A stretch of 64,000 bases of DNA, from positions 12,049,501-12,113,500 of the forward strand of contig NZ_JAMZEB010000002.1 in the NCBI RefSeq assembly GCF_024172165.1. Reading direction: 5' to 3'. The notes under the pieces were generated by a model. It worked only from the letters and a program-made list of their open reading frames with translations, had not been told where the DNA came from and did no database searches. Made by a program: the position numbers and the translations under genes. Shown one piece after another: positions 48,965 to 57,202 of this stretch (its first letter is position 1; each line of letters starts with the position of its first letter). The stretch is from Nonomuraea thailandensis (GTDB lineage: Bacteria > Actinomycetota > Actinomycetes > Streptosporangiales > Streptosporangiaceae).

Positions 48965-49561
48965 TCAGGGCCACTTGGGGTCGCCGGACGGCACGACCGG
49001 CCCGTTCAGCACGCCCAGCCGCTCCAGCAGGGTGATGAACGTGGTCGCGTACGGCGAGTCGGCCGTCACGGCGGCCACCCGCGGCCAGTCCACCTGCTCG
49101 CGCAGCGCCCGCACCTGCGCCAGCAGCGCGCCGTAGTCGCAGGCGTGCTCCGACAGCGGCAGCAGCCAGGAGATGACCAGGTCGGTGGCCTCCAGCACGG
49201 GGACGATCACCGCGGACGCCTTCAGCGGCTCCGCCCGGTCGAGCAACGCGTCGGTGATCGACAGGTCGGAGACGCGGAAGATCAGGTCCACCAGCCGGCC
49301 GTCGTCGTACGCCTTGACCAGCCAGTCCTCCGGCGGTTTGGCCGTCTGGAAGCCCAGTCCGCGCAGCGCCTCCAGCGCGGCGGGCACGTCGTGCTCGGTG
49401 AGGACGAAATCCACATCATGCAGCGAGGGGGCCGCGCCACGCGCGTACGCCGCGCACCCGCCGGCGAGCGCGAATTTCACTCCGGCCTCCTTCAGCCCTG
49501 AGCTGGCACGTTTGAGCGTGTCGAGGATGGCGTCAGTGACCGCGTGACCGTGGCTACTCAT
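48965..49561 (-). CDS. Nucleotidyltransferase-fold protein
   Basis: A 198-residue protein with a minimal nucleotidyltransferase signature: GG (residues 34-35) followed by DVDF (49-52), as in MNT, CCA-adding and AbiEii-like enzymes. The third acidic residue may be in RLVDLIF. It could transfer nucleotides to a protein or RNA; an antitoxin/toxin role is possible but no partner gene is adjacent. GGGTAG at 49571-49576 (minus) lies nine bases before ATG 49561. Confidence 0.72.
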   Translation of the reverse strand: MSSHGHAVTDAILDTLKRASSGLKEAGVKFALAGGCAAYARGAAPSLHDVDFVLTEHDVPAALEALRGLGFQTAKPPEDWLVKAYDDGRLVDLIFRVSDLSITDALLDRAEPLKASAVIVPVLEATDLVISWLLPLSEHACDYGALLAQVRALREQVDWPRVAAVTADSPYATTFITLLERLGVLNGPVVPSGDPKWP

Positions 49562-49570
49562 GCGAACGGG

Positions 49571-49620
49571 CTACCCAAACGATCGTCAACTAGACGTTGG
49601 ATGTCAGGGGTTCCGGGTAG
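49571..49620. promoter_or_regulatory. Back-to-back sigma-B-like promoters
   Basis: Plus strand: GTT (49596-49598), 16 bases, GGGTAG (49615-49620) upstream of the DUF1360 gene. Minus strand: GTCT, 15 bases, GGGTAG (49576-49571) upstream of the nucleotidyltransferase-like gene. The -10 boxes lie 11 and 9 bases from the respective start codons. Confidence 0.5.
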
Positions 49621-49631
49621 CGCGGGAAGCT

Positions 49632-50120
49632 ATGACCGACATTCTGGAAAAGACGGAACGGGCCTACGAGAACGGGCACGACCGGCCTCTGGCGGGGTAC
49701 GTCGGCCTCCTCAGCGCGTACGGCGGAACGGTCGGTGTGGCCGCCGCCGTGGCGATGCTCGCGGGGCGCAAGGTCCCCGACCATGTCGGCGTGATGGACC
49801 TGGCGCTGATGGCGGCCTGCACGCACAAGGTGTCGCGTCGCCTGGCCAAGGACCCGGTCACCAGCCCGCTGCGGGCCCCGTTCACCCAGTACGAGGGGCA
49901 GGGCGGCCCGTCGGAGGTGCAGGAGAAGCCGCGCGGGGCGATCGGCGAGCTGCTCGCCTGCCCCTTCTGCCTGGCCCAGTGGGTGGCCACCGCGTACGCG
50001 GCCGGGCTCGTGCTGGCTCCCCGGGTGACCAGGCTCGTGGGGGCCACGATGACGGCGGTGGCGGTCTCGGACTGGCTGCAGCTCGCCTACGCGAAGCTGA
50101 TGAAGTCGGCGGAGGAGTAG
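49632..50120 (+). CDS. DUF1360 membrane protein
   Basis: A 162-residue protein with three hydrophobic segments and the DUF1360 hallmark CPFCLAQW (after RGAIGELLA). The family is found in sporulating bacteria and many actinomycetes, sometimes as a spore-coat protein; function here is unknown. ATG 49632 follows GGAAG. Stress-type promoter upstream. Five bases separate its stop from the convergent PucR gene. Confidence 0.83.
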   Translation: MTDILEKTERAYENGHDRPLAGYVGLLSAYGGTVGVAAAVAMLAGRKVPDHVGVMDLALMAACTHKVSRRLAKDPVTSPLRAPFTQYEGQGGPSEVQEKPRGAIGELLACPFCLAQWVATAYAAGLVLAPRVTRLVGATMTAVAVSDWLQLAYAKLMKSAEE

Positions 50121-50125
50121 GCCCC

Positions 50126-51634
50126 TCAGGAGCCCAGCCGTAGCTGGATCATCGCGACCAGGCGCTGCTCAGGGTCGGACAGGTCGAGCCCGGTGAGCGC
50201 GCCGGCGCGGCGCATCCGGTGCCGCACGGTGTTCGGATGCACGTGCAGGACCTCCGCCGCGGCCGCCACGTCCCCGAACGCGTCCAGGTAGGCCAGCAGC
50301 GTGTGCGCCAGCTCCGGCTCCAGCGCGTCGAGCGTCGGGTCGTGCAGGCCGCTGCCGCGCAGCACGTCCAGCATGTCTCCCAGCACGATGGAGGAGCGCA
50401 CCTCCGCGACGGTGGCCATCAGCCGCTCGGGCGCGGAGGCGATGATCTCCAGGATCCTGCTGCCCTCCTTCTTGGCCCTCGGCACCTCGCTGACGTGCGC
50501 CGCCACGCCGGAGACCGCCGCCTGCACGGGCGTGCCCAGGTGCCGCCGCAGCGCCGCCACCAGGTCGGTGGTCCAGGTGGACAGGGTGGCGCCCGCCGGG
50601 TCGGGCAGCAGGATGTAGACGAGGCCGCAGGCCGGGATGACCATGGCGTCGCGGCGGTAGGCGGCGGCGTGCACCGAGATGATCTCGGTGGCCTGGGTCC
50701 TGCGCAGCTCCAGCCAGGACCGGTCGGGCCGCTCCCGCAGGTCCACGGCGATCACCGCCGTGGGCGTGCCGGGATCGACGCCCAGGTGCCTGGCCAGCCC
50801 TTCGGAGTCGAAGCGGCCGGTCAGCAGGCCGACCGCGAGGTCCTGCTCGGTGCGGGCGGTGGCGGCGCCGCCGTACAGGCGGGCCAGGTGCAGAGCGGCC
50901 AGCCGGCTCGCGCCGCGCAGCACCTCGACGCCGCGCCCGGCCAGCGGCGCGCGCCCCTCCTGCACCCAGATGCTGCCCAGCGGCCGGCTGCCCGCGTGCA
51001 CGCCGATGACGAGCCTGCGGCGCACGCCCAGGTCGGGCCGCTCGGCGACGTCCACGACCTCCTCGCCGGCCCACAGCCGCTGGTAGACGCCCCACTCACG
51101 CAGGTGGGCCAGGTAGGACTCGGGGCAGTTGCGGCCCAGGATGGACTGGCGGCGCAGCTCGTCCACGTCGTCGTCGGACTCGGAGTAGGCCAGCACGCGG
51201 TGCGCGGTGTCCTCGATCGTGACCGCGCCTCCGGTCAGCGTGGCGACCGTCTGCGCCAGCGAGAACAGGTCCTGGTGGCTGTCGCCGCCGGCGCCCTCGA
51301 TGGCGGCCCTGGCGAGCGTCTCGACCTGGTCCCAGCGCGCGCCGGCGGCCACGCTCAGCACCGCGATCCCGGCCTGCCGCATCGCCTCGACCGGCGTGCC
51401 CTTCACCGCGACCGCCGCCGCGCCGCACCCGGCGGCCGCCTCGATCACCGGCACGGCCGCCTCGCCCCGCGCCCCCGCCACCAGCACCAGGTCGCCGGGC
51501 CCGACCGGGTCGCCGGGCTCGGCGATGACGACGGCGCGCAGCTCGACGTCCAGCCCGCCAGGGGCCGCGACGAGCCCCGTCACCGGTCCGCCGAGCGCGC
51601 TCATCACCGCCCGCAGCGTCGCGCCCGTCTTCAT
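50126..51634 (-). CDS. PucR-family transcriptional regulator
   Basis: A 502-residue regulator with an N-terminal PucR-type ligand-binding region, a central GGDEF-like/GAF-like section (EIISVHAAAYRRDAMVIPACGLVYILL, in two parts) and a C-terminal PucR helix-turn-helix (VAAAAEVLHVHPNTVRHRMRRA). PucR proteins control purine or other catabolic genes. ATG 51634 follows GGAGGG closely. No obvious catabolic target is next to it; the pseudokinase gene 84 bases upstream on the same strand is unrelated in function. Confidence 0.88.
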   Translation of the reverse strand: MKTGATLRAVMSALGGPVTGLVAAPGGLDVELRAVVIAEPGDPVGPGDLVLVAGARGEAAVPVIEAAAGCGAAAVAVKGTPVEAMRQAGIAVLSVAAGARWDQVETLARAAIEGAGGDSHQDLFSLAQTVATLTGGAVTIEDTAHRVLAYSESDDDVDELRRQSILGRNCPESYLAHLREWGVYQRLWAGEEVVDVAERPDLGVRRRLVIGVHAGSRPLGSIWVQEGRAPLAGRGVEVLRGASRLAALHLARLYGGAATARTEQDLAVGLLTGRFDSEGLARHLGVDPGTPTAVIAVDLRERPDRSWLELRRTQATEIISVHAAAYRRDAMVIPACGLVYILLPDPAGATLSTWTTDLVAALRRHLGTPVQAAVSGVAAHVSEVPRAKKEGSRILEIIASAPERLMATVAEVRSSIVLGDMLDVLRGSGLHDPTLDALEPELAHTLLAYLDAFGDVAAAAEVLHVHPNTVRHRMRRAGALTGLDLSDPEQRLVAMIQLRLGS

Positions 51635-51717
51635 GCATCCCTCCGGGAACCAGGTTCGCATACGAAGAAGTACACAACCATCCCCGCGTCACGGCGCCGT
51701 CTCGTCCCAGCCGCGCT

Positions 51718-54120
51718 TCAGCACGTCTCCCGGTACGGCACCTCCGGCAGGTGCCGCCGCCATTCCTCGGCCGAGAGCGGGCCGTACCGCTCGCACACCC
51801 ACGCCGCCGGGTCGGCCGGGGCGGACGGCGCCGCCAGGTCGACGGTCAGGACCGTGCCGCGCCCGGCCAGCACGCGCAGCCAGCGGCCGTCCGCGGAGAT
51901 CGCCGCCTGCGCGGGCCGTTCCGCGGCGGCCGGCACCTGCCGGTCGGCGATCTGCGTGCCGTGGTCGAGCCGCCAGACCCGCACGCGGTCGCTGCCGGTG
52001 CTGACCAGCAGCCGCCCGTCCCAGCTGAACCGCAGGTGGCCGGGGGAGGGGCGGTAACGGCTGTTGCGCGTGGGCACGCCGTCCAGCCCGTAGATCTGGA
52101 TGCCGGTCTCCTCGGCGATGGCCACCCGCACGCCGTCGGGTGCGAACGTCGTGTACTCCCACGGCATCCTGTCCAGCCACGGCGCGGGCGACGACCGGCC
52201 GGCCCGCCTGATCTGCGAGTCTTTGCCGTCGAACACCAGCGCCACCCGGTCGCCGGGGCCGATCACCGCGTACTCGCCCACGTACGCGGCCCGCCCCGCC
52301 CGCAGGTCCCACGCCCACCGCTCGCCCGACTGCCTGGCCGCCGCGAACAGCAGCCCGCCTCCCGGGCTGAACCAGGCCGACTGCTCCCCGGCCGCGCCCA
52401 GCCCGCGGCCGAAGGGACGGCCCAGGATCCCGGTACGCAGGTCGTACAGGTACGAGCGGTCCACCCCGACCAGCGCGAGCGTCCGGCCGTCCGGCGACCA
52501 GGCCATCGCCCGCACGCTCTGCGTGGGGCCTCCCGTGGTGGCCAGCGGCCGGCCGCCGGAGGTCAGGTCGTACAGCCGCAGCGTGCCCTCGTCCAGGGCG
52601 GCCAGCGTGGCCCCGTCGGCGGTGATGGCGTGCAGGGTGCGCGGCCCCGCGTGCGGGTCGGCGAACGCCTCAACCGCCGGATCGTGCGCCGCCAGGGCCC
52701 GCCTGCTCTCGGGGGTCGGCGCCAGCAGCCACGCGGCCAGGCCCAGCCTGCGCGCGGTGACCGGGTCGGCCACCCGCAGCGCCTCGGCCCGCGAGGCCGC
52801 CACCCTGGCCATCGCCTCGTCCAGCCGGTCGTCGGCCACACCGCGCTGCCAGAGCGCGAGCAGCACGGCCACCATGGCGACCGACAACACCCCCGCCATG
52901 ACCGTGCGCCGCGCGCGGGCGCGCCGCCGCACGTAGGCCAGGCCCGCGTCCAGGAAGGTCTGCTCACCCGCGCTCAGCGTCACCCGCCGCCGCCCGCCGG
53001 CCGCCCACGCCAGCGCCCTGTCCAGCGGCTCGCCCTGGAAGAGCAGCGACTCGCGGCGCCCGTCCGCCTCCCACCGCCGCGCCGCCTCGGCCAGTTCCCT
53101 GTGCACGGCCAGCCCGGCCCGCTCGCCGTCCAGCCACTCCCGCAGCCGCGGCCAGGCCCGCAACAGCGCGCCGTACGCGATCGCCGGAGGCTCCCCGATC
53201 AGCCCGGCCTTGCCGTACGCCGCCAGCACCCCGTCGATGGCCGCCACCTCGTCGGGCCCCCGCCCGGCGACCAGTTCGTCCCTGCCGGCGCTCACGACGG
53301 CGTCGGCGCCCTCGGCGTCGAGGCCCACCAGCCGCAGGAACACGTCAGGCACCAGGTCCTGCTCGGCCGGGCTCAGCTTCGCGTAGACGGCCTCGGCGCG
53401 GGCTCCGAGCGGCGGGTCGTCGACGGGCTCGGGGGGCAGCAGGCGGCCCTGCTGCGACTGGGGCGCGTCCAGGAGGGACATCAGGAGCTGGCGGGCGCTC
53501 GGGCGGCGCTCCGGGTCCCGGTGCAGCGCGGCGGCCACGAGCCCGCGTAACAGCCGGTCGAAGCGCTCGCCGCCGTCTAATCGCACGCCGTCCGAGCGGT
53601 CACCCGGCCCGTAGGCGGCGAAGACGAGCAGCCGGCCCCAGGCGTGCACGTCCGCGGGCGGCCCGCCGCCGTCTCCGGCCAGGCCCAGCCCGACCAGCCG
53701 GGGCCCCTCGGCCCCCAGGACGACCTTCTCCGGCGTGAGCGCCCCGTGCACCGCGCCCGCCTCGTGCACCGCCGCCAGCGCGGTGGCCGTGGCGGCGGCC
53801 AGCCGGTAGAGGTCGTCGCCCGCGTACGGGCCGTGCCGCTCCACCACCTGGCTCAGCGCCGGGCCCTCGATGTACTCGCTGACCAGGTAGGGCGGCTCGC
53901 CGTCCAGGCAGATCGCGGTCAGCTTGGCCACCGACAGCGACCGGACGTGCTCCGCCGCCTGCGCCGAGGCGGCCAGCCTCGCCCGCGCGTCGGCGTCGGG
54001 CAGGCACGGCACCCCCAGCGCGTGGCGGGCGCCCGACTCGTCGTACGCCTCGCGCACGACGACCTGCCCGCCGCCGTCGAGCCGGGCGCCGAGCCAGTAG
54101 CCCCCCAGCCGGTCGGTCAT
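51718..54120 (-). CDS. Pseudokinase - helical domain - TM - WD40 protein (paralogue of 26317 gene)
   Basis: An 800-residue protein with the same domain order as the gene at 26317. The kinase-like domain (1-230) lacks the ATP lysine (RHALGVP), has HGALTPEKVVL in place of HRD and VGLGLAG in place of DFG, so it should be inactive. A helical region (LAVHRELAEAARRWEADGR) leads to a membrane helix at about 408-428 and WD40-like repeats (WSPDGRTLALVG, FSWDGRLLVSTG). It ends in the shared WVCERYGPLSAEEWRRHLPEVPYRETC-like tail (given in part). It is followed by a GNAT gene on the same strand upstream. Probably a scaffold in kinase signalling. Confidence 0.83.
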   Translation of the reverse strand: MTDRLGGYWLGARLDGGGQVVVREAYDESGARHALGVPCLPDADARARLAASAQAAEHVRSLSVAKLTAICLDGEPPYLVSEYIEGPALSQVVERHGPYAGDDLYRLAAATATALAAVHEAGAVHGALTPEKVVLGAEGPRLVGLGLAGDGGGPPADVHAWGRLLVFAAYGPGDRSDGVRLDGGERFDRLLRGLVAAALHRDPERRPSARQLLMSLLDAPQSQQGRLLPPEPVDDPPLGARAEAVYAKLSPAEQDLVPDVFLRLVGLDAEGADAVVSAGRDELVAGRGPDEVAAIDGVLAAYGKAGLIGEPPAIAYGALLRAWPRLREWLDGERAGLAVHRELAEAARRWEADGRRESLLFQGEPLDRALAWAAGGRRRVTLSAGEQTFLDAGLAYVRRRARARRTVMAGVLSVAMVAVLLALWQRGVADDRLDEAMARVAASRAEALRVADPVTARRLGLAAWLLAPTPESRRALAAHDPAVEAFADPHAGPRTLHAITADGATLAALDEGTLRLYDLTSGGRPLATTGGPTQSVRAMAWSPDGRTLALVGVDRSYLYDLRTGILGRPFGRGLGAAGEQSAWFSPGGGLLFAAARQSGERWAWDLRAGRAAYVGEYAVIGPGDRVALVFDGKDSQIRRAGRSSPAPWLDRMPWEYTTFAPDGVRVAIAEETGIQIYGLDGVPTRNSRYRPSPGHLRFSWDGRLLVSTGSDRVRVWRLDHGTQIADRQVPAAAERPAQAAISADGRWLRVLAGRGTVLTVDLAAPSAPADPAAWVCERYGPLSAEEWRRHLPEVPYRETC

Positions 54121-54141
54121 GCGGGGTGAGACGCCGCCTTT

Positions 54142-54732
54142 CTAGGAAAGGTTCAACCGGGCCGTCAGCCGATCCCGGTGCTGCGGCCATTCCTCTTCGA
54201 GGATGCCGAAACAGACGGTGTCGCGCCAGGTGCCGTCCGGCCTCTTGCGGTGGCGGCGCAGGGTGCCCTCGTGCACGCCGCCGATGCGCTTGATGGCGTT
54301 CTGCGAGCGGAGGTTGAGGTTGTCGGTCTTGAGCAGGACGCGGTTGTAGCCCAGGGCGAAGGCGTGGTCGATCAGCAGCAGCTTGCAGCTCGTGTTCACG
54401 GCCGTGCGCCAGGCGGCCCTGCCGTACCAGGTCCAGCCGATCTCGACGCTCGCGTCGAAGCCGGGCACGTCGGCGTACGTGGTCCAGCCGACGGCCCGCC
54501 CGCTCTGCTTCCACACCACGGCGTGCGGCACGTGCACGTCGTCGTCGATCAGCTTCCTGGCGACCTTGCCCAGCTCCTCCTCGGTGCGCGGGGCGTCGAT
54601 GGGCAGCCAGCGCCACAGCTCCTCGTCACCGCCACCGGCGGCGAACAGGTCGGGTACGTGGTCCATGGTGAGGGGCTCGAGGCGTACGACGTCGTTCTCG
54701 AGCACCACAGGCGCAGGCAGCTTCGCGGTCAT
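54142..54732 (-). CDS. GNAT N-acetyltransferase
   Basis: A 196-residue acetyltransferase (LENDVVRLEPLTMDHVPDLF at the N-terminus, VEIGWTWYGRAAWRTAVNT and NLRSQNAIKRIGGVHEGTLRRH later) like RimJ-type enzymes. I start at ATG 54732, seven bases after TAAGGT, which fits a leaderless transcript. ATG 54756 (MGSHKVAH...) is an alternative with a similar TAAAAG element. It lies 21 bases upstream of the pseudokinase gene, so both may share a transcript. Confidence 0.88.
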   Translation of the reverse strand: MTAKLPAPVVLENDVVRLEPLTMDHVPDLFAAGGGDEELWRWLPIDAPRTEEELGKVARKLIDDDVHVPHAVVWKQSGRAVGWTTYADVPGFDASVEIGWTWYGRAAWRTAVNTSCKLLLIDHAFALGYNRVLLKTDNLNLRSQNAIKRIGGVHEGTLRRHRKRPDGTWRDTVCFGILEEEWPQHRDRLTARLNLS

Positions 54733-54812
54733 GTGGGCAACCTTATGAGACCCCATGTGCCACTTTTATGGCCACATGCCCCTTTTTGCGGGGAACCACC
54801 TGTCGACACTCA

Positions 54813-54828
54813 TACCGGCCGGTCGGTA
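54813..54828. promoter_or_regulatory. TetR-type operator overlapping the acyl-CoA dehydrogenase promoter
   Basis: TACCGGCCGGTCGGTA is palindromic except for one base pair. Its right end overlaps the -10 box TAGGCT (54827-54832), seven bases before ATG 54840. The same core occurs at 58853-58868 in front of the TetR gene that closes this locus. Confidence 0.7.
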
Positions 54829-54839
54829 GGCTCACGCCC

Positions 54840-56042
54840 ATGGACTTCGCCTTTGACACCGTCACCGAGGACCTGCGCGAGCGCCTGCTCCGCTTCATGG
54901 ACGAATGCGTCTATCCGGCAGAGCCCGCCTTCGAGGAGCAGGCCCAGACCAGTGGCTGGAGCCCGCCGCCCTTGCTGAACGACCTCAAGGACGAGGCCAG
55001 GAAGCGCGGCCTGTGGAACCTGTTCCTGCCGGGCGAGCACGGCGCCGGCCTGACGAACCTCCAGTACGCCCCCCTGGCCGAGATCATGGGCCGGAGTCCC
55101 TCCATCGCCCCCGTCGCCACCAACTGCGCGGCGCCCGACACGGGCAACATGGAAGTGCTGTCCATGTTCGGCAACGAGTGGCAGCGCAAGGAGTGGCTCC
55201 AGCCGCTGCTCGACGGCGAGATCCGCTCCGCGTTCGCGATGACCGAGCCCGACGTGGCCTCCTCCGACGCCACCAACATCGCCACCTCCATCACCCGCGA
55301 CGGCGACGAGTACGTCATCAACGGCCGCAAGTGGTTCATCTCCGGGGCCATGAACCCCGACTGCAAGATCTTCATCGTCATGGGCAAGACGAACCCGGAC
55401 GCGCCCAAGCACCGCCAGCAGAGCATGATCCTCGTCCCCCGCGACACCCCCGGCCTGCACATCAAGCGCGGCATGCACGTCTTCGGCTACACCGACGCCG
55501 ATCACGGGGGCCATGCCGAGATCGTGTTCGAGGACGTCCGCGTCCCGGCCGGCAACCTCGTCGGCGAGGAGGGCGGCGGCTTCGCCATCGCCCAGGCCAG
55601 GCTCGGCCCCGGCCGCATCCACCACTGCATGCGCCTGATCGGCATGGCCGAGCGCGCGGTGGAGCTCATGTGCAGGCGGGCCCTGGCCCGGACGACGTTC
55701 GGCAAGTCCGTCGCCCAGCAGGGAGTCATCCAGGACTGGATCGCCGAGTCCCGGATCAGGATCGAGCAGGCGCGCCTGCTCGTGCTGAAGACGGCCTGGC
55801 TCATGGACACGGTGGGCAACCAGGGCGCCCACACCGAGATCCAGGCCATCAAGATCTCCACTCCCATCACCGTGGAGTGGATCCTCGACAAGGCCGTGCA
55901 GGTCCACGGCGCGGGCGGCGTCTCCCAGGACTTCCCCCTGGCCGGCCTCTGGGCCGGAGCCCGCTCCCTGCGCCTGGCCGACGGGCCCGACGAGGTGCAC
56001 AAGCGGTCACTGGCCTATCGCGAGCTGAAGAGGTACATGTGA
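54840..56042 (+). CDS. Acyl-CoA dehydrogenase 1
   Basis: A 400-residue FAD acyl-CoA dehydrogenase. Motifs include FAMTEPDVASSDATNIATSI and KWFISGAMNPDCKI, then RTTFGKSVAQQGVIQDWIAE and VHGAGGVSQDFPLAGLWAGAR near the C-terminus. It resembles the ACAD10/11-like group. It begins a three-gene acyl-CoA dehydrogenase operon (ATG/GTG overlaps) for beta-oxidation of a specific acyl-CoA. The message looks leaderless and repressed by the TetR at 58216. Confidence 0.92.
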   Translation: MDFAFDTVTEDLRERLLRFMDECVYPAEPAFEEQAQTSGWSPPPLLNDLKDEARKRGLWNLFLPGEHGAGLTNLQYAPLAEIMGRSPSIAPVATNCAAPDTGNMEVLSMFGNEWQRKEWLQPLLDGEIRSAFAMTEPDVASSDATNIATSITRDGDEYVINGRKWFISGAMNPDCKIFIVMGKTNPDAPKHRQQSMILVPRDTPGLHIKRGMHVFGYTDADHGGHAEIVFEDVRVPAGNLVGEEGGGFAIAQARLGPGRIHHCMRLIGMAERAVELMCRRALARTTFGKSVAQQGVIQDWIAESRIRIEQARLLVLKTAWLMDTVGNQGAHTEIQAIKISTPITVEWILDKAVQVHGAGGVSQDFPLAGLWAGARSLRLADGPDEVHKRSLAYRELKRYM

Positions 56043-57202
56043 ACGAAGCGGAGATCAAGGAGCGCGTGGCCGCGTTCCTCGGCGAGCACGATCCGAGCGG
56101 GGACCGGCTGGAGTTCCTGCGGGCCCGGTTCGACGCCGGGCTGGCGTGGGTGTGGTTCCCCGAAGGGCTCGGCGGGCTGGCGGCTCCTCGCGAGCTACAG
56201 CAGGTCGTCGAGCGGGAGCTGGCCGACACGCCGCAGATCAACGGCGGGAAGCAGGGCATCGGCCTGGGCATGGCGGCGCCGACGATCCTGGCGTTCGGGA
56301 CCGGCGAGCAGAAGCGCCGGTTCCTGCGGCCGCTGTGGACGGGGGAGGAGATCTGGTGCCAGCTCTTCAGCGAGCCCGGCGCCGGCTCCGACCTGGCCAC
56401 GCTGGCGACGCGGGCCGTCAGGGACGGCGACGAGTGGGTGGTGGACGGCCAGAAGGTGTGGACGTCCGGCGCGCACCACTCCCGGTGGGCCATCCTCGTC
56501 GCCCGTACCGACCCGGACGTGCCCAAGCACCGCGGCCTGACGTACTTCGTGTGCGACATGCAGGCGCCCGGCGTCGAGGTGCGGCCGCTGCGGCAGATCA
56601 CCGGTGAGGCCGAGTTCAACGAGGTGTTCCTGACCGGCGTGCGGCTCTCCGACGACCTGCGGCTGGGCGAGGTCGGCGACGGGTGGCGGGTCGCGCAGAC
56701 CACGCTGATGAACGAGCGCGTCGCCATCGGCGGGGCGCCCACGCGGCGCGGGGGCGGCGTGATGGCCACCGTGCTGTCGGCCTGGCGTGAGCAGCCCGAG
56801 CTGCGCACCCATGACCTGCACCAGCGGCTGTTGTCGTTGTGGGTGGAGGCCGAGGTGACCCGCCTGTCGGGGGCCCGCCTGCGCGAGCAGCTCGCCGCCG
56901 GGCAGCCGGGGCCCGAGGGGTCGGGCATGAAGCTGTCGTTCGCCCGGCTCAACCAGGCGCTGACCGGGGTGGACGTCGAGCTGCGGCGCGACCTGGGCTA
57001 CGACGACTGGGCGTTCCGCCGCTCGGAGGACGTCGACTTCTACGGCCGCGGCCCCGGCTACCGCTACCTGCGGGCCAAGGGCAACTCCATCGAGGGCGGC
57101 ACCTCCGAGATCCTGCGCAACATCATCTCCGAGCGGGTGCTCGGCCTGCCCTCCGAACCCCGTGTCGACAAGGACGTGCCCTGGAAGGACCTGCCGCGAT
57201 GA
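56039..57202 (+). CDS. Acyl-CoA dehydrogenase 2
   Basis: A 387-residue acyl-CoA dehydrogenase (WCQLFSEPGAGSDLATLATRAV, VWTSGAHHSRWAILVARTDP, GNSIEGGTSEILRNIISERV). The GGTSEI C-terminal motif is typical of FadE proteins acting on bulky or branched acyl-CoAs. GTG 56039 overlaps the preceding stop by four bases and its own stop overlaps the third gene. It may form a heteromer with the next subunit, as seen for mycobacterial FadE pairs. Confidence 0.92.
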   Translation: MNEAEIKERVAAFLGEHDPSGDRLEFLRARFDAGLAWVWFPEGLGGLAAPRELQQVVERELADTPQINGGKQGIGLGMAAPTILAFGTGEQKRRFLRPLWTGEEIWCQLFSEPGAGSDLATLATRAVRDGDEWVVDGQKVWTSGAHHSRWAILVARTDPDVPKHRGLTYFVCDMQAPGVEVRPLRQITGEAEFNEVFLTGVRLSDDLRLGEVGDGWRVAQTTLMNERVAIGGAPTRRGGGVMATVLSAWREQPELRTHDLHQRLLSLWVEAEVTRLSGARLREQLAAGQPGPEGSGMKLSFARLNQALTGVDVELRRDLGYDDWAFRRSEDVDFYGRGPGYRYLRAKGNSIEGGTSEILRNIISERVLGLPSEPRVDKDVPWKDLPR

